A stretch of 64,000 nt of DNA from contig JASANH010001234.1 in NCBI GenBank assembly GCA_030248295.1, forward strand, positions 558,001 through 622,000, written 5' to 3'. The stretch is from Mesodorylaimus sp. YZB2_4. Lineage: Eukaryota > Nematoda > Enoplea > Dorylaimida > Dorylaimidae. Of the stretch, positions 51,460-63,661 are shown piece after piece; the first letter of the stretch is position 1, and every line of letters starts with the position of its first letter. Made by a program: the position numbers and the translations under genes. The notes under the pieces were generated by a model, which saw nothing but the letters and a program-made list of their open reading frames with translations, was not told where the DNA came from and searched no databases.

Positions 51460-51558
51460 TCGTCCAATCTTGTCTCGGCATATACAGTAATAGCGAACTT
51501 TTTCCATACAGCAATTGCCCAATACTAAAAACGATTTGTTTAGAAAAAGTTTAAACTT

Positions 51559-53708
51559 TTATTCGTATTGTCCCGCCGTCCACTTGTAATATTCTTCTTC
51601 TTCAGCCTTCTTCACGTTTGTAAGCGACATCAATTTCTCCTCGAAACCATTCGATCTATTCACGCCATCCCATCGATATCCAGGCGCAATATTATATCGG
51701 TTTGATGGCCATGGGCCTTTGTACGCTGGCTTCACGACTAAAATGATAAAAACTATAAGAACATTAAAAACCAAGCAAAAAAATTAGTCATACCAGCTCC
51801 AGTTTCTTTTTGTTTCTTATCTCGCATGTACTGCAGCATAGGATCGTCCTGATACTCGATACGTTTCAAATGATCCTCCAAATCTTCGTCTCCAACATGT
51901 CGAGCGAATGGTTTGGATGCTTCGGCCACCAGCTCGGATAACTTTTCTTCACGTTCTTGCACTTGTTTTTGCCTAAAATTAAGAAATGACCACTCGATGC
52001 CTTAGCCTTTTTTAGCCGACTGAGGTTCGACCACAACCTAACTTACCCCTTATTCCACACAGCGTATTTCTTAGCCATTTCTTCCGCTCGTTTCTTTTGT
52101 TCTTCTGTCGGTTCCTTCTTTTTATTTCTTATATTTCGTCTCACGATCGCAGGCTCGGCAACTGCGCGCGACGATTCACCGCCATCAGCACTGCGGCGAC
52201 GTGGTGGACTGTCGTTGCCTGAATCGTGACGTCGACGAATAGGCGACTGGTTCTTCCTTGAATCTCGAGGTTGACGCGGTGGACTTTGATCGGTGGATCC
52301 CCGTTTCTGGCGTCGACGTGGTGGACTTTCATCGCCACTCGAATCATGCCGTGGGCGTCGAGCTGGATTAGAATCGCTGCCGGAATCGTTTCTTTGTCGC
52401 GATTTGGGACTGGAATCATGACGTTTTCGACGAGGTGGACTTGCGCCGTTGGAATCGTGACGACGACGTCGCGGTGGGCTTCGATCGTTTGAATCTCGGC
52501 GCTTTCGATCTCGACTTGAATCTGATTTGAAATTCTGTCCTTGACGTCGCGGTGGACTCGCATCAATCGATTTCTCATGTCCACGATTTGTATCGCGACC
52601 TCGACGAGGTGGACTTTCGTCCGAGTCGTGTCGTTGCCTTTGCCGAGGTGGACTTTGATCAGAATCGCGACGTTTCCGAGGCGGGCTTTCATCCGAATCA
52701 TATCGTCGTCTCTGTCGCGATGGACTCTGATCATCTGATCGATCGACTTGACTACGACGAGCACGAGGCGGACTTCGATCGTCGGAATCGTGGCGCAAAC
52801 GAGTCGATGTGGTTGCAGCGTTAACTAAAAATAAAGCATTTTCAGCTAAAGATGACGTCGCAACGTGTCATTTTTTAACTTTCCAAGATGAGCGAGGGGG
52901 GGGGGGGGTAAATTTTAAAAGCAATTTGCCGCCATTATTTAAATTGGAACTTTCTGATCCCCGATATGTGTGTTTGCCATCTTAGGGCATGGGGAATAAT
53001 ACTCATGCATGAGACTCCAGTCCATGCCCTCCTCACTCATTCAGGCACCTAATCACTTTTCTCCTGAAACAAAAAATGAAGAAAACGAAAAACGTACTTT
53101 CTTCCTGAATTGACTGCCAATTAGTCGTCTGAAATTTTCCCAACAATTTTAATTCGTCCGTTTCATTATTGACCAAAGCGACAACTGGCTTGATATCGTC
53201 CTCGTCCGATTCCAGATCCTCGATTTTCTCTCCTTCCGCTTTCGGTGCCAAATATGGAAGGTCAATATCGTCTTCAACGATTTTGAACCTAACATTTTTC
53301 GATGTTAAAAACAATTTTTTTATACAAACCCAATTTGTTATCAAGCGACTCATGCCATACAAAAATTATACGAAGTAACACTGACTCAACTTTCTGAAAA
53401 TTTTGTGGGGAGTTAGAACTGTTACGCACAAATAGAGCCAAGGAACAGATTTAAAAAAATTCACCAGAATTTGTCATAATTCAAAAGCGTAATGTTCTAG
53501 AAAACTTAAATTCTCTAAAAATTGATTTTAGAACCCAATTTTTAAAACTTTCGTCGAATTTTTTTCGAACTTTTTCGATGAAATTTACATTCACTACATC
53601 TTACCTTGATTCCGGCACTTTCTTTTTTATTCGCTTCTTCTTTGTCTTTTTCTCTTCTTGAACATCGCCCGACATGTATCGTTTCAAATATTCTTGACGA
53701 GAAATCAT
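51559..53708 (-). CDS. BUD13: BUD13 homolog (RES complex splicing factor)
   Basis: BUD13 is the core of the pre-mRNA retention and splicing complex on the activated spliceosome. Five exons, 53605-53708, 53098-53288, 52047-52824, 51794-51972 and 51559-51737, total exactly 477 codons with the stop (476 residues). The N-terminus MISRQEYLKRYMSGD, followed by a KKKRIKKK basic run and VEDDIDLP, matches the BUD13 start. The large third exon is an array of about 17-20 imperfect RHDS.(D)ESPPRRR units. The C-terminal domain runs from EEQKKRAEEMAKKYAVWNKG to NRYNIAPGYRWDGVNRSNGF, the family signature. It converges tail-to-tail with NAA50, with 99 bases between stop codons. Confidence 0.96.
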
Positions 53709-53709
53709 C

Positions 53710-56100
53710 TTTTTTGCGCAAAATTCCGAAAAACCAATAAATTCGAAATTTTTGGGTTTTCACACATGAGGCATTACCGTAATTTTTTGCGCACACTCGC
53801 ACAAGGACTAGACTACTTATGACAAGAGCCACCAAATTTAAAAACTAAATTTGGGCCGAATAGGAATTTTTTAGAATTTTAGTTTTTCGTGAGTAAACAT
53901 TGATGAAAAATTGGGTCGAATGACCGAATTCTGGCTTCGGTTTTCGATCATGGGTTGCCTCAAATATAGAGCACGCTCATTGACGCACACCTACTAAGAG
54001 CAATTGGCTCATTATCTAACCGGTAATTACCGTATTTATTATGTTCTATTTGACTGATTTCTTTCTTCTAATCGTCAAAGACAGCTACAGTAGATGATAC
54101 AATCTCAGTGACATTTAAATTTCGCGCTGCACCTGAGCATCACATCCTATACCTAAAAGCGGTAAATTCAAATTTGCTAGTGTTTCTAACCATGCATAAT
54201 TTTCGTCATCATTTCATCACACATAAACGCACGTCGTACGTCTGTTTTAGTAATAGTTGCGCGCGTGTTACGTTAGATTTTCGTCTTTTCAACAAAGTTA
54301 GCATAATTTGATGTACGTACGTTGAGTGTAACTGGTTTTTTAAGTCAGTCATATAGTGCCTAGTCATGGTTGCTTGTCAGCCATTAGCACGCCTAAGATA
54401 GGCGACACGCCTCGTCTTTGGAGGATTAGTCATAGACTCGTTTGTCATGGGGGCGAGTTTTGTCGAGTAGCAGCTGGCAGCCCGATGAACTCATCGGTTC
54501 GTTGGAACTTTGCGCGTGTGCCCGCCAACCACGTCAATAAAGGGAGGCGACTGAGTCAGCCCTTGGACGGGTATATAAGGAGGGAGACGGGCGCGGACAA
54601 GCGCAGTGTCGACGAGTGCGAGTGCTGGTGCGGCTGGCAGTGAATGGAGGACGGCGGTGGGAATTTCGTCATGCCATTGGAGTGGAGTGGGAGAGGTAAG
54701 GCAGTGCTAGGCTCCCCTATCGTGGCTTTTTGTACTGCGACCATGGTGCTGGGTTGATGATGAAATGCCCAGCATGTGGCCAGTGCAAGCATGCACGATT
54801 GGTCGCTCGTCCTGTGTCCATGCGTGCCAGTGGTGGTGATGGGATCGCTTACAATTTTTGTACTTCATCAGGTGGTAGACGATGCTGAGCACGTGAATGA
54901 GTCTAGCACCTTATGGAGTATAATAAGTGTAAGTGAACGAGTCGACGAGACCACCGTGACAGCTATCGATTGACGATGATACGCGCACTGCGTGTGCTAA
55001 CATCACGTCCTATCCCCTAGCAACACGCACGTACACTCGGCCAAACATTGCGCAAGACATGTGACTCACCTGGCGACCAGACACGTGACCACACTCGTGT
55101 CATGCCAGTCTCAATGGACACGTGGTGACGTCAATACGGGGGCGATCCCACCTTCAACGGGGTGTTTTATGAGCAAATTGAAAATGGATGGGCGGACGTA
55201 AGTACAACCAGCTTGGACACATGCCAGAACCATATACGAGTGCGACGTGGGCAGGTCCTGGTGCGAATGATGAACATGCAAGTATGACAGTCGCCCTGCT
55301 CAGACCACTTCACGATGCGCAACAGATGGACAGCACGTCATGTCAGCCAGTAGGGTGCTACCTGTGACTGACCCCTGTCCACTTCACTCCCTGTGCGCCT
55401 GATAGCACACACTCACTGCGTGCCCACACACGACTTACAGCATACCTCCACGAGGCATCCCTCGCCAGACTATCCGCTGACCACTGCCCACTCTCCTCCA
55501 CTTCCTCCGCGCCTGACACCAGCTTCTTCCCTGCACACACTATGTCCCCACCAGACCAGACTCTAAGCTGACCACTGTCCACTCCATTCCCTCCACAGCA
55601 CACTTTCACTGTGACACCAAAGTGCCTTCACGTGGTTGGCTGACCATGCATACCACACACTCTGTCCCCACCTGACCAGACTCCACTGACCACTGTCCAC
55701 CCCCCACTTCCGCTCACACACACACTTCCAACAGCACATCTGGCGAGCCATCTGCGACAAACAGTCCTGACTCACCAGCAGAACATTCACTGCAAAAAAC
55801 TCAAAGCATGCTGAGCGGAAGCGTCTGAGTCAAGATGCCAGACCCCGTCGAATCATTTTAGCAAAGATGAAGCTGTAAGAAAGTGTGTCACTGCTGTTTT
55901 CTGGTCTCTATGGTTTCCAGGCCAGTGTGATTCACTTGACACTCGAGTCCCCCGCGGTGATTATTCACAAGCGGATGAATCTACGAAAAAGGCAAACAAA
56001 GCCTATGACGCATACGGATGGTCTATTCGAGACACAGTCAATACGACTGGCCATAAAAGGTAAAAAGGGAACATAAGTAAAAATATATCACAGACAATGC
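53710..56100. other. Intergenic, no gene recognised
   Basis: About 2.4 kb between the BUD13 start and the DGCR6 stop. A minisatellite-like stretch occupies 55365-55765 (below). Several open frames at 54350-54980 lack motifs. The proximal part must hold the BUD13 promoter. Confidence 0.45.
55365..55765. repeat. Degenerate minisatellite (TGACCACTGTCCACT units)
   Basis: Diverged units of about 90-110 bases contain CTGACCACTGTCCACT (near 55368, 55475, 55570 and 55688), ACCAGACTC and CACACACACTTCC. It is low-complexity, purine/pyrimidine-biased and non-coding. Confidence 0.6.
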
Positions 56101-56103
56101 ACC

Positions 56104-59037
56104 TCACGTCCCATTCGACACTCGCTTCTCCGACAGACCAATAATAAAGATCAATAATTGCATTTGCACTTGGATTTCTTGCGGGTTCGAGGTCACGAAA
56201 AATCCAGGCACACCCGCTTTCTCCAACGTGCTCTGAAACGAAACACAAACTAGTCGATGGCCAGACCATCCTGTTAGCACTGATCAGACGTGTTGCGGCC
56301 ATTCCCAGTCCAGTGTGTGGCTAGCTACACAAGCAACCCCGGGCCCAGGTCCGATCCCCATCCATGTTTCACCTACTGCGTGGCAAAGCTACCTTCCCCG
56401 CTAAGGATGCCTGTAAAGCCTTCTTATGGTTCAAGTAAACTTGGTCTTCACAAGAAAGTGATAACCCATCGATTGATTCTCTAATTTACAAAATTGGTGC
56501 TGCTAGTAGCTACTCCTGCTCAATTTATTTTCCTATACAAGAGCAATGTTTTATAAACTAAAGAACTTTTAACTCACCCACTTCCTATCCTATACTTTCT
56601 TCTGCTTTTGCTGACTTTTTGAAATGGAGTTCCCTGTTTTCCAAAAAGTTTTATATCCACGTCATGTCACACTTTATGCACAGCCAAGCACCACTGTTGT
56701 ACACTACCAGTTTGACCAAGAAGAACTTCCACAACAACTGGCCTATAGAAAAAGCAGGACAGCTCTCAGCAATGCTGCACTTTCCTGGTCTTCTAGTCCT
56801 GTCTTTTTTTAACCCTCTAATGGCTGACTCCTTTCTCCAAGCACTAACGTCGAAGGCACAACAAGCAACACAAGCTCCTACCCTGTTCAGGTTCATCCAC
56901 TCATATGGAAATCGATGCCCCCGGTTTTTCCAGGTTTCTCAAAAAAGTGTCAAGAACCTTTGCGTAAACCCCGGCTGGAATGAAAACCCATCCTGCGCTT
57001 ACAATGTGCTCACCTGCTGTTGTACAACCAGCTGGTCCAACTCGGCTATGATCCTCCGATCCGCCTTGTCCAAGTTACTCGCAGCGGCTTCATCGTGTTC
57101 CTGCAAGTAGAGCAGATTAAGCCAGCTATTTCGCTGTGAGGCTTGACTTTTTGGAAAGGTTTTTGGAGGTGCATGATTTAGGAGGTGTGAGATGTGTGTG
57201 AACGGAAGTGGTGGGGCGGACACTGGTCATTGTAGTCTGGTCTGGTGGGGACAGAGTGCTCGCATCAGAATAAAAAAGATCCATACAGCATGCACTGTAT
57301 GAATATTTTTCTAAAATTTTTTGGGATGGGTCCCTTGCCGCCTTAATTCCCCGTTGGACTTCCAACTCGTTTTGCCTGCAGTATAGCTGGCCAGCAGTCA
57401 TGTTACGATAAGCGAGGTGACCGGCTCTCGCGGCAGCTTTCTTGTGTGTGTCTCCACTAGGAGCACCTCCACACGAGGGCATGTTGCGCCAGCACCAAGG
57501 GCCAGAAGGGAGATCCTTGCCTTGATGTGTTCGAGGACCAGTTTCCTGATTTTCTGCTCGTTCGGTACTTGGGGGGGGGGGGGGGAATTCGCCTAGAGCC
57601 AGGTGTGCAAGGGCAGCGACGGGCTTACTAAACTGCCTTTCTCAGCCGGAACTGAATACGGCCTCCCTGTCAGGGTTGCTGGCACAACCAATGCGGTACC
57701 AACGACTTCGCCGACTAAGCCATCGCGGCTCCGCTGACATTGATCGTGACTGCCTACCACTGCAATGCTCAGGCTATTTCTAGCCACGTCCTTCCGGCCG
57801 TGCCTGACAGTCCATTTGAGCACACCTGACAGCCTCAAGACACGCCCTGCAAGTGACTTCGTTGAGATTACGATCCCTGATCCCTCTCCCAGTCAACAGG
57901 CCGGAGCTCTCTGCATAACCATCCCTCGTCACCTGACTGCCAACAGTAACTCATCCCCGCCATCCCTTTATTGGGGCAACGTCCACACATCGAAGGACCA
58001 TTAACCAGGAATCTCAAAAGACTAGGCTTCTCGCTGGAGGTTGAAACATCAACCTAACAGGTTTGAGCCACTGCGGCTCTACTGCATGGATTTTCCAGCA
58101 TGCCTGTTTTGGATCACATTCTTCCGCAGCCTTACCCTGGTGCACGGATACAATAGTGGATCCTACCAATAAGCAAATACCCGACTGAATGACAGCTCAC
58201 CTTCAACTCTCGTTCATTCTCCCGTTGTATCAAGGGCAGTCGATGCGGGGCGGCCTGGTTGCTTTGCAACTGATCCCGATGTCTTCGCTGTTTCTCCACT
58301 CGCTCGTTCAACTGCTGCTGCACTAGCTTGCTCCGAGATTCGCTCAGCGTCTTTTCCGTCATTTGCTGTATTTCCTGAAATGGAGACGGGCCTGACATCC
58401 AGCTGATCCAAGCTTAAGGAAACTTCAATCTGAAACCTTAGTTTACACTTGTGTGCAAGAATGTGTAAAGACGCGCCTGCTTGCATCAGAATACAGAGCC
58501 ATTCTCCGCCTTGAATCTGGAAAGGATAACTTAGCAATCAGCAGTGGAAACACGCACAAAAACTTATCCTCGAGTGGGATTCGAACCCACGCCTCTGGGA
58601 TTCCAGCCAGAGTGCAAGCCACACACACATTAGTCACCGCGACATCTTTGGTCGACAGGTATGAGCGGACCATGCACTGATGGGACAGCGCTACGTCGTT
58701 TTCTAAACCGGATTCCCAGAAGCGGGGGTTCGAACCACACTTAAGGCAAAGCTTTTGTTAATTTTCTGATTTTTTAATTCCCTCAATAAGCCTCTTTCCA
58801 GACCGTTTACAGCCTGACCTGCCGAACCAAATTCTCCCGCCACCCTTGTCCTACCTGCAATCCAGCCACAATATCAAATACAGTCTCATCCAACAAAGCG
58901 TTAGCCAAATTCGACAAGACTTCGAGCGGTAATCGCTGTTGAATCTGAACGGGCAGCGTCGAAGCCATGGCCTGCAATTCTTGCAAGTACTCGTAATGCC
59001 GACGCTGCTGCCTCACAGACCCATTTTCCTGATCCAT
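56104..59037 (-). CDS. DGCR6: DGCR6-like protein
   Basis: DGCR6 is a small conserved coiled-coil protein related to Drosophila gonadal; its biochemical role is not well defined. Four exons, 58855-59037, 58201-58374, 57014-57100 and 56104-56232, total exactly 191 codons with the stop (190 residues; human 220). Exon 1: MDQENGSVRQQRRHYEYLQE, then LPLEVLSNLANALLDETVFD. Exon 2: EIQQMTEKTLSESRSKLVQQ, then APHRLPLIQRENERELK. Exon 3: DKADRRIIAELDQLVVQQQ. Exon 4: STLEKAGVPGFFVTSNPQEI. Each matches the human protein in order. The introns carry a tRNA-like SINE and a family C repeat. Its start lies 235 bases downstream of the ULK3 stop on the same strand. Confidence 0.95.
57300..57600. repeat. Dispersed repeat with poly(G), family C, inverted
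   Basis: It lies in the third intron of the four from the 3' side of DGCR6. Shared words with 39240-39390 and 46900-47400: CCAACTCGTTTTGCCTGCA (as inverse of the AACGGGTTGGAA type), GATAAGCGAGGTGACC, CTCGCGGCAGCTTTC, CACTAGGAGCACCTCCACACGAGG, and a poly(G) run at 57571-57585 ending in GAATTC. Confidence 0.65.
58560..58650 (-). repeat. tRNA-Ser-like SINE head or tRNA pseudogene
   Basis: On the minus strand GTCGCGGTGACTAATG resembles a serine-tRNA acceptor/D region, CTCTGG-CTGGAATC-CCAGAG forms an anticodon-like stem-loop, and GTGGGTTCGAATCCCAC is a perfect T-arm. The D-arm/A-box is degraded and the acceptor stem does not close well, so a functional tRNA is unlikely. Confidence 0.5.
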
Positions 59038-59271
59038 GTCCTAAAATGGAAGTCAAGCACACTGACCATAGCCCAAATGACAAAACCAGTATTCGGATCC
59101 AAGCCGAGCCTTGGCAAGAACCCAATCCACCCTGTAAGCTGTACTCTTAGACAGGCCATAGGCAGACACACAAGGAAGCCCGTAGCGGACACTAGCACTA
59201 GAGTAGCATCAGAGGCCACAGCCATTTCCAAGACCTACAACCGAATCACATTGAAAAGGAATGAGCACAGT

Positions 59272-60872
59272 TTACTGCAATTTACACATTCGATCTTGCG
59301 CCAGCTTCTCCGTATTCTCTTCCAAACTGACCATGGCAGCTTCGCGTTCTTCAATTTTAGACAAATTTAATTTCCTAATTTCCACATATTCTTTCAATTC
59401 TTTCGCTCGATCAAGCCATCGATCGATAAATCGTCGCAGCATATCTCGACGTTGATTCTTGGCTTCAGTACTCAAAAGTTTCAAAGTAGTCTCAATAGCT
59501 AGAGTATACTTTTCCAAAGCTTCTTCATATTTCTCATCGCTAATGTTCAAAACCTCCTCGGCGCCAGTGACCACAGTCAAAGCGGCAGTCACTTCTGGAA
59601 CATCGGACCAAGCCTCTTTCAAAGCCATGACATCCTGCGATTGATCCAAGCCCACGTCCAACATCGATGCAGTGGCTTGGACGAAACTGGCCGGACCATG
59701 GTCCATGGTTTCACTGGCGACCACGCTTCGTCGTTTGGGCATCAACGATCGTTTCAATGTCTCGGCTCGTCGAAGATATTGACGTACTTTGGCTCGTATG
59801 ATCTCCTTAGCCTCAGGATCCTCTTCGTATTGAATAGCTGGCATAAAATAGGCCAAAGCTCGGCAATAAAGACGAATAGCTTCGGCAATACGACCAGCTT
59901 CGTCGGCACGAATAGCGTCTTTGATCAAAATTGTAGCTTTGTTCAAACATTCTTCCGAAGGAGCGTATTCCAAATCGATAAAAGAATGTGCGAAGAATTC
60001 ATCGAAACTTAGTCGACGATACGGATCTCGTTGAAGTAAGCCGATCAATAAATTCTTACATTCGTCAGAGATCGATGGACGATCGGGAATATCGATTGGA
60101 GAATCGGATTTGATTTGTTCCATAAGTTCTTCCATTGACGAGCAAGCGAATGGTGCTTTGCCGAATATGCACTCGTATAAAATCACACCGATCGACCACA
60201 AATCGACACCGGCATCGTACGTTCTCCGAGTGAACATTTCGGGCGCCATGTACCTGCGAAAAAAAGTGTAAAGGGACATAAAACCCGAATAAGAGTGACT
60301 TACAAAGGTGAACCACGTAACGAACTGGCATCGTCCGTTGAACGCATGTACATAGCGAAACCGAAATCGGCCAATTTCAATACGGGACGACGATTTAGAC
60401 CGATCGAAGATGTGTAGGAGACGAGAATATTTTGCGGTTTCAAATCCATATGACTAATGTTATGAGACCGGAGATATTTCATGGCGGTAGCCAATTGTTG
60501 AAGGAATTTTCTGGCCACTGGTTCTGGTAAACATCGTTGACGGCGAATAAAAGCCGATAAATCACCACCGCTACAATATTCTGTAATTAAATATATATAA
60601 TTTTTATCCCATTGAAAATCTTTCATTTGAACAATATGCGGATGTCGAAGAGTTTTCAAAAGACGGATTTCTCGAATTAAATTATCTTGCGCCGCTTGTG
60701 TTGAACAAATACGATTTTTGAAAATGCACTTGATTGCTACTACTTCGCGAGTCCCGCTCGAAGAGCAGCCGTTCGAAATTGCTTTGAAAACGACGGCGTA
60801 CGAACCACGACCGATACGTTCATTGAGGGTATAGCCCTGAACAATAGGAGTCGGAATCGGTTGTTCGGCCAT
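59272..60872 (-). CDS. ULK3: Serine/threonine kinase ULK3
   Basis: ULK3 regulates Hedgehog/GLI signalling, autophagy and the ESCRT-III abscission checkpoint. Two exons, 60304-60872 and 59272-60253, total exactly 517 codons with the stop (516 residues; human about 472). The kinase domain is at ~12-275: the glycine loop [19 protein letters not shown] with the ATP lysine, catalytic loop [15 protein letters not shown] in [10 protein letters not shown], and [20 protein letters not shown]. As in human ULK3 the catalytic HRD arginine is replaced (HMD). The C-terminal part has two helical MIT-type segments ([40 protein letters not shown]), which bind ESCRT-III tails. The open frames are clean and codon use is ordinary for the region. 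Confidence 0.96.
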
Positions 60873-61505
60873 TGAAAAATCTAAAAATAAACATTTGGAG
60901 ATCACTAGCAATCGATCAGTTCAGGGAGGGGACCTAGGTCGCCCTGTGTAGCCTGTCTAAATTTTGGAAGATCAATGTATGATCGTTTTTATAAATCTAT
61001 CGATCGATCGATCACCCTCAGTTAGTGCGATCGTAGATTATCTCATCGCCGGCTTGAAAAAATGCGCGAAAACTGAATCAGAAAAGAGTGATCAGAAAAA
61101 AAGGCGTGATAATAATACGTAAAGTCTAAAAATCATACGCATGCGCAAAAAACGGAATCAGAAAAAAGTGAGAGTACAACTTACTATCTCAAGTTACAAT
61201 CATTTCAAGTCGTCGTCCGAATCATGAAATTTCACGCCTGCTCACAAAAAATAACATAACTTTTGTTTTCAAATTTGAACTTTAAAAACTTTTTCGGGCC
61301 AGCTGGCTGGTTTTAGCGTCGGTACAATTAAGATTCAGATAGAGGCTAGCGGTTGAAAATCCGAAGCCCTATTTTACCGTGTCGCACTAGCCTACTGTAA
61401 CGCGGTTTGATGAAAAAGAATTTTCTAGAATTATCTCGAAAATAGATAAAATTTTGTTGATTTTTAACAGAAAAAGTTACTTTTCGATGATATTCGCAAT
61501 TCAAG
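60873..61505. promoter_or_regulatory. Divergent promoter region between ULK3 and EDRF1
   Basis: A 633-base gap between two diverging start codons. It is AT-rich and contains a (ATCG)n run (60995-61012, TCGATCGATCGATC). Two GAATCAGAAAA.AGTG segments at 61074 and 61153 are a short direct repeat. No known core promoter element is certain. Confidence 0.55.
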
Positions 61506-63661
61506 ATGACTGATATTAAATCGACAGCTGTTGTCAAGTACAGTGCCACCAAAGAACCCGAACCGTATTGCGAATTAGCGTTGAATACGAATTTGAATTC
61601 TCCACCTGAGAAATGGCTGCAAGGGCGATTCGGCGAAAAAGAACCTTTCGTTCCTGGCAAATCATCGACTATGGCCGGCAAAGAATTAAACAGGTTTGAG
61701 AATTTTCAAATTAAAAAAATGAGAGAAAAACCGGTATTTTTCGTTTAGTTTCATGATGGCAAATAGTTTCATCGAATATGTTGGAAGCGTGGATGCGATC
61801 ACGGATGCTGAGGTAAGGCTGCGTACGGGTTCTCGAGTTCGGCGAGATCTGATGGTGAAAATCTGGGCTCTAATGGCTAGAATCGCCAAAAATCGTGCGG
61901 GAATTTAGATTCTCCACCTGAGAAATGGCTGCAAGGGCGATTCTGCGAAAAAGAACCTTTTTCACGACTTGTTTTTTTTTCAGAACGTCAAGAAACTATT
62001 GAAAATGCCGTACAGTAAATCGAGTATCAGTATGATGGTACATCGAGTCGGCAAGACGCTACTGATCGATCAATTCGATATTTACAAGCACGTTCTGATG
62101 GCTCAGCAAGTAAGACCATCGACAAAATCTCCGCGCAGGATTTATGAGTTTTTTTTTCTATTTAGCAAGAATGGCATTGGTTGAGGGAATTTATTATTGA
62201 TACTTTGATGGAAAACGGCTCGTCGCAGGTACGTTTGATTTTTATTTTGTCCTACAAATTGACACTTACAGTATTTTTTAGGCTCTTATTCCCGCGCATG
62301 GCAAAGGCTGTGGACGGAAAGAAATTCAAGAAAAACTGATGCTGTCGAAATTTTTATACTACAGGTTTGTGGATGTATGATTCGTTGATGGGATAGAATT
62401 GGTTGTTTTTTTTCAGTTTGGGTAGCGGCGAGTTGGCGAGTGTGGACAGCGATGCCGATGTAGGGGTACCGCCGAAATCTGAAAGTTCATTGGTTCCTGA
62501 TCCGTTAAGAAATGAAGTAAGATAAATCTTTTTTTGAATTTGAATATGATTGAAATGTGTTTTTTAGGAAAACCCTAGTCTGCCTCAACAATCGAATTTG
62601 TACGAGCGGAATGTATTGTGGAGATTGGAAGATATTCGAATGTTGGTGGGCAATAATATGCCCATTTTCGGTGGCGGAACTCATCCGTGTGTCAGTTTAC
62701 GACTAAGGTATGAAAAATATTTGTGTTGTGAATTGACGCATTTTTGGAACAAATCGAAATCAGACCACAAAAATTGACGCCTTCTGGTCATTTTTGGAAC
62801 CTCAAAGAATTGAGCGGGAAAATCGATTTTTTCTCACCTAAAAAATTGAAAACCGCTTAAACTTAAAGCATGAAAAAATAAGGGCAACAGTACTCTTTTA
62901 AAATCACAAAAAGTCTTAGTCTAAAACAGTCAACTTCATTTTTTCTGAAATCATCAGAAAATTTGGACGAAATGACAACTTTTCGACAAAATTTATGATA
63001 ATTCCTGAATTGTGTAGGATTCGACTTTGAGATTTTGACTCGCATGGATGGAATGGCAGTATATTTTGATTTCAGAGACATGAAGAAACCGATCAACGTG
63101 TTGACTGGTATCGATTATTGGTTGGATCAGTTAATGTGCAACGTGCCCGAAGTGGTCATGTGTTATCATTTGAATGGTATCGTTCAGGTATGTCTCCTGT
63201 TTTCATGGGTTTTAATGGGTCTGTGTCAAAAACTTGACCATGTTGGTGGTGGGTCCTGTGGCCGAAAAAGGACACTTTTCACAGGGTTCATGCAAAGCTA
63301 GGGAAAACCAAGGGCGCATTTTGGGATTTCAAATTTTCAAATCACCCGCCCTTTTCTGTGCATCTGCTCGTCATAATGAAAATTAAAGAACCCCTATCGG
63401 GCCTCTGGGTTGACTAGAAAAGGCACATTTTCCAGTCGATTGGGTCGAGTCTCATGCAGGAATGCAAGGAACTTATGCATATTTTCCTGGAAAAACGAGC
63501 TTTTTTGTTTTAGAAATACGAAGTTATAAAAACGGAAGATTTACCAAATTTGCCGGATTGTAAATTTAATCCAGAAATTGTGCGAGACGTGGCGCAAAAT
63601 ATTCTTTCATTTCTGAAAAGTAATGCCACGAAAGAAGGACATACGTATTGGTTATTTAAAG
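61506..63661 (+). CDS. EDRF1: EDRF1 homolog, N-terminal part (runs off the window)
   Basis: EDRF1 (erythroid differentiation-related factor 1 in mammals) is a large TPR-containing protein of unclear molecular function. Nine exons are present: 61506-61693, 61749-61812, 61984-62109, 62166-62228, 62282-62364, 62417-62516, 62568-62707, 63076-63187 and 63514-63661. Matches in order: STAVVKYSATKEP, NVKKLLKMPYSKSSISMMVH, EWHWLREF, LMLSKFLYYS, NVLWRLEDIRMLVGNNMPIF, KPINVLTGIDYWLDQLMCNV, GIVQKYEVIKTEDLPNL, AQNILSFLKSNATKEGHTYW. The final exon ends LFK with a GTATG donor. The C-terminal TPR half lies beyond 64000. Intron 2 carries a copy of part of exon 1. Confidence 0.96.
61905..61965 (+). repeat. Intronic echo of EDRF1 exon 1
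   Basis: About 55 bases match 61597-61655 of exon 1 with very few differences: both contain TCTCCACCTGAGAAATGGCT and GAAAAAGAACCTTT. The copy is in the same orientation in intron 2, with a substitution changing FGEKEPF to FCEKEPF. Confidence 0.9.

Noticed and set aside
52141-52764. 207-codon second minus-strand frame inside BUD13
   Set aside because: It arises from the repeat structure of the BUD13 RS-like array in another frame.
58560-58650. Functional tRNA-Ser gene
   Set aside because: The T-arm and anticodon arm are good, but the D-arm/A-box is degraded and the acceptor stem does not close.
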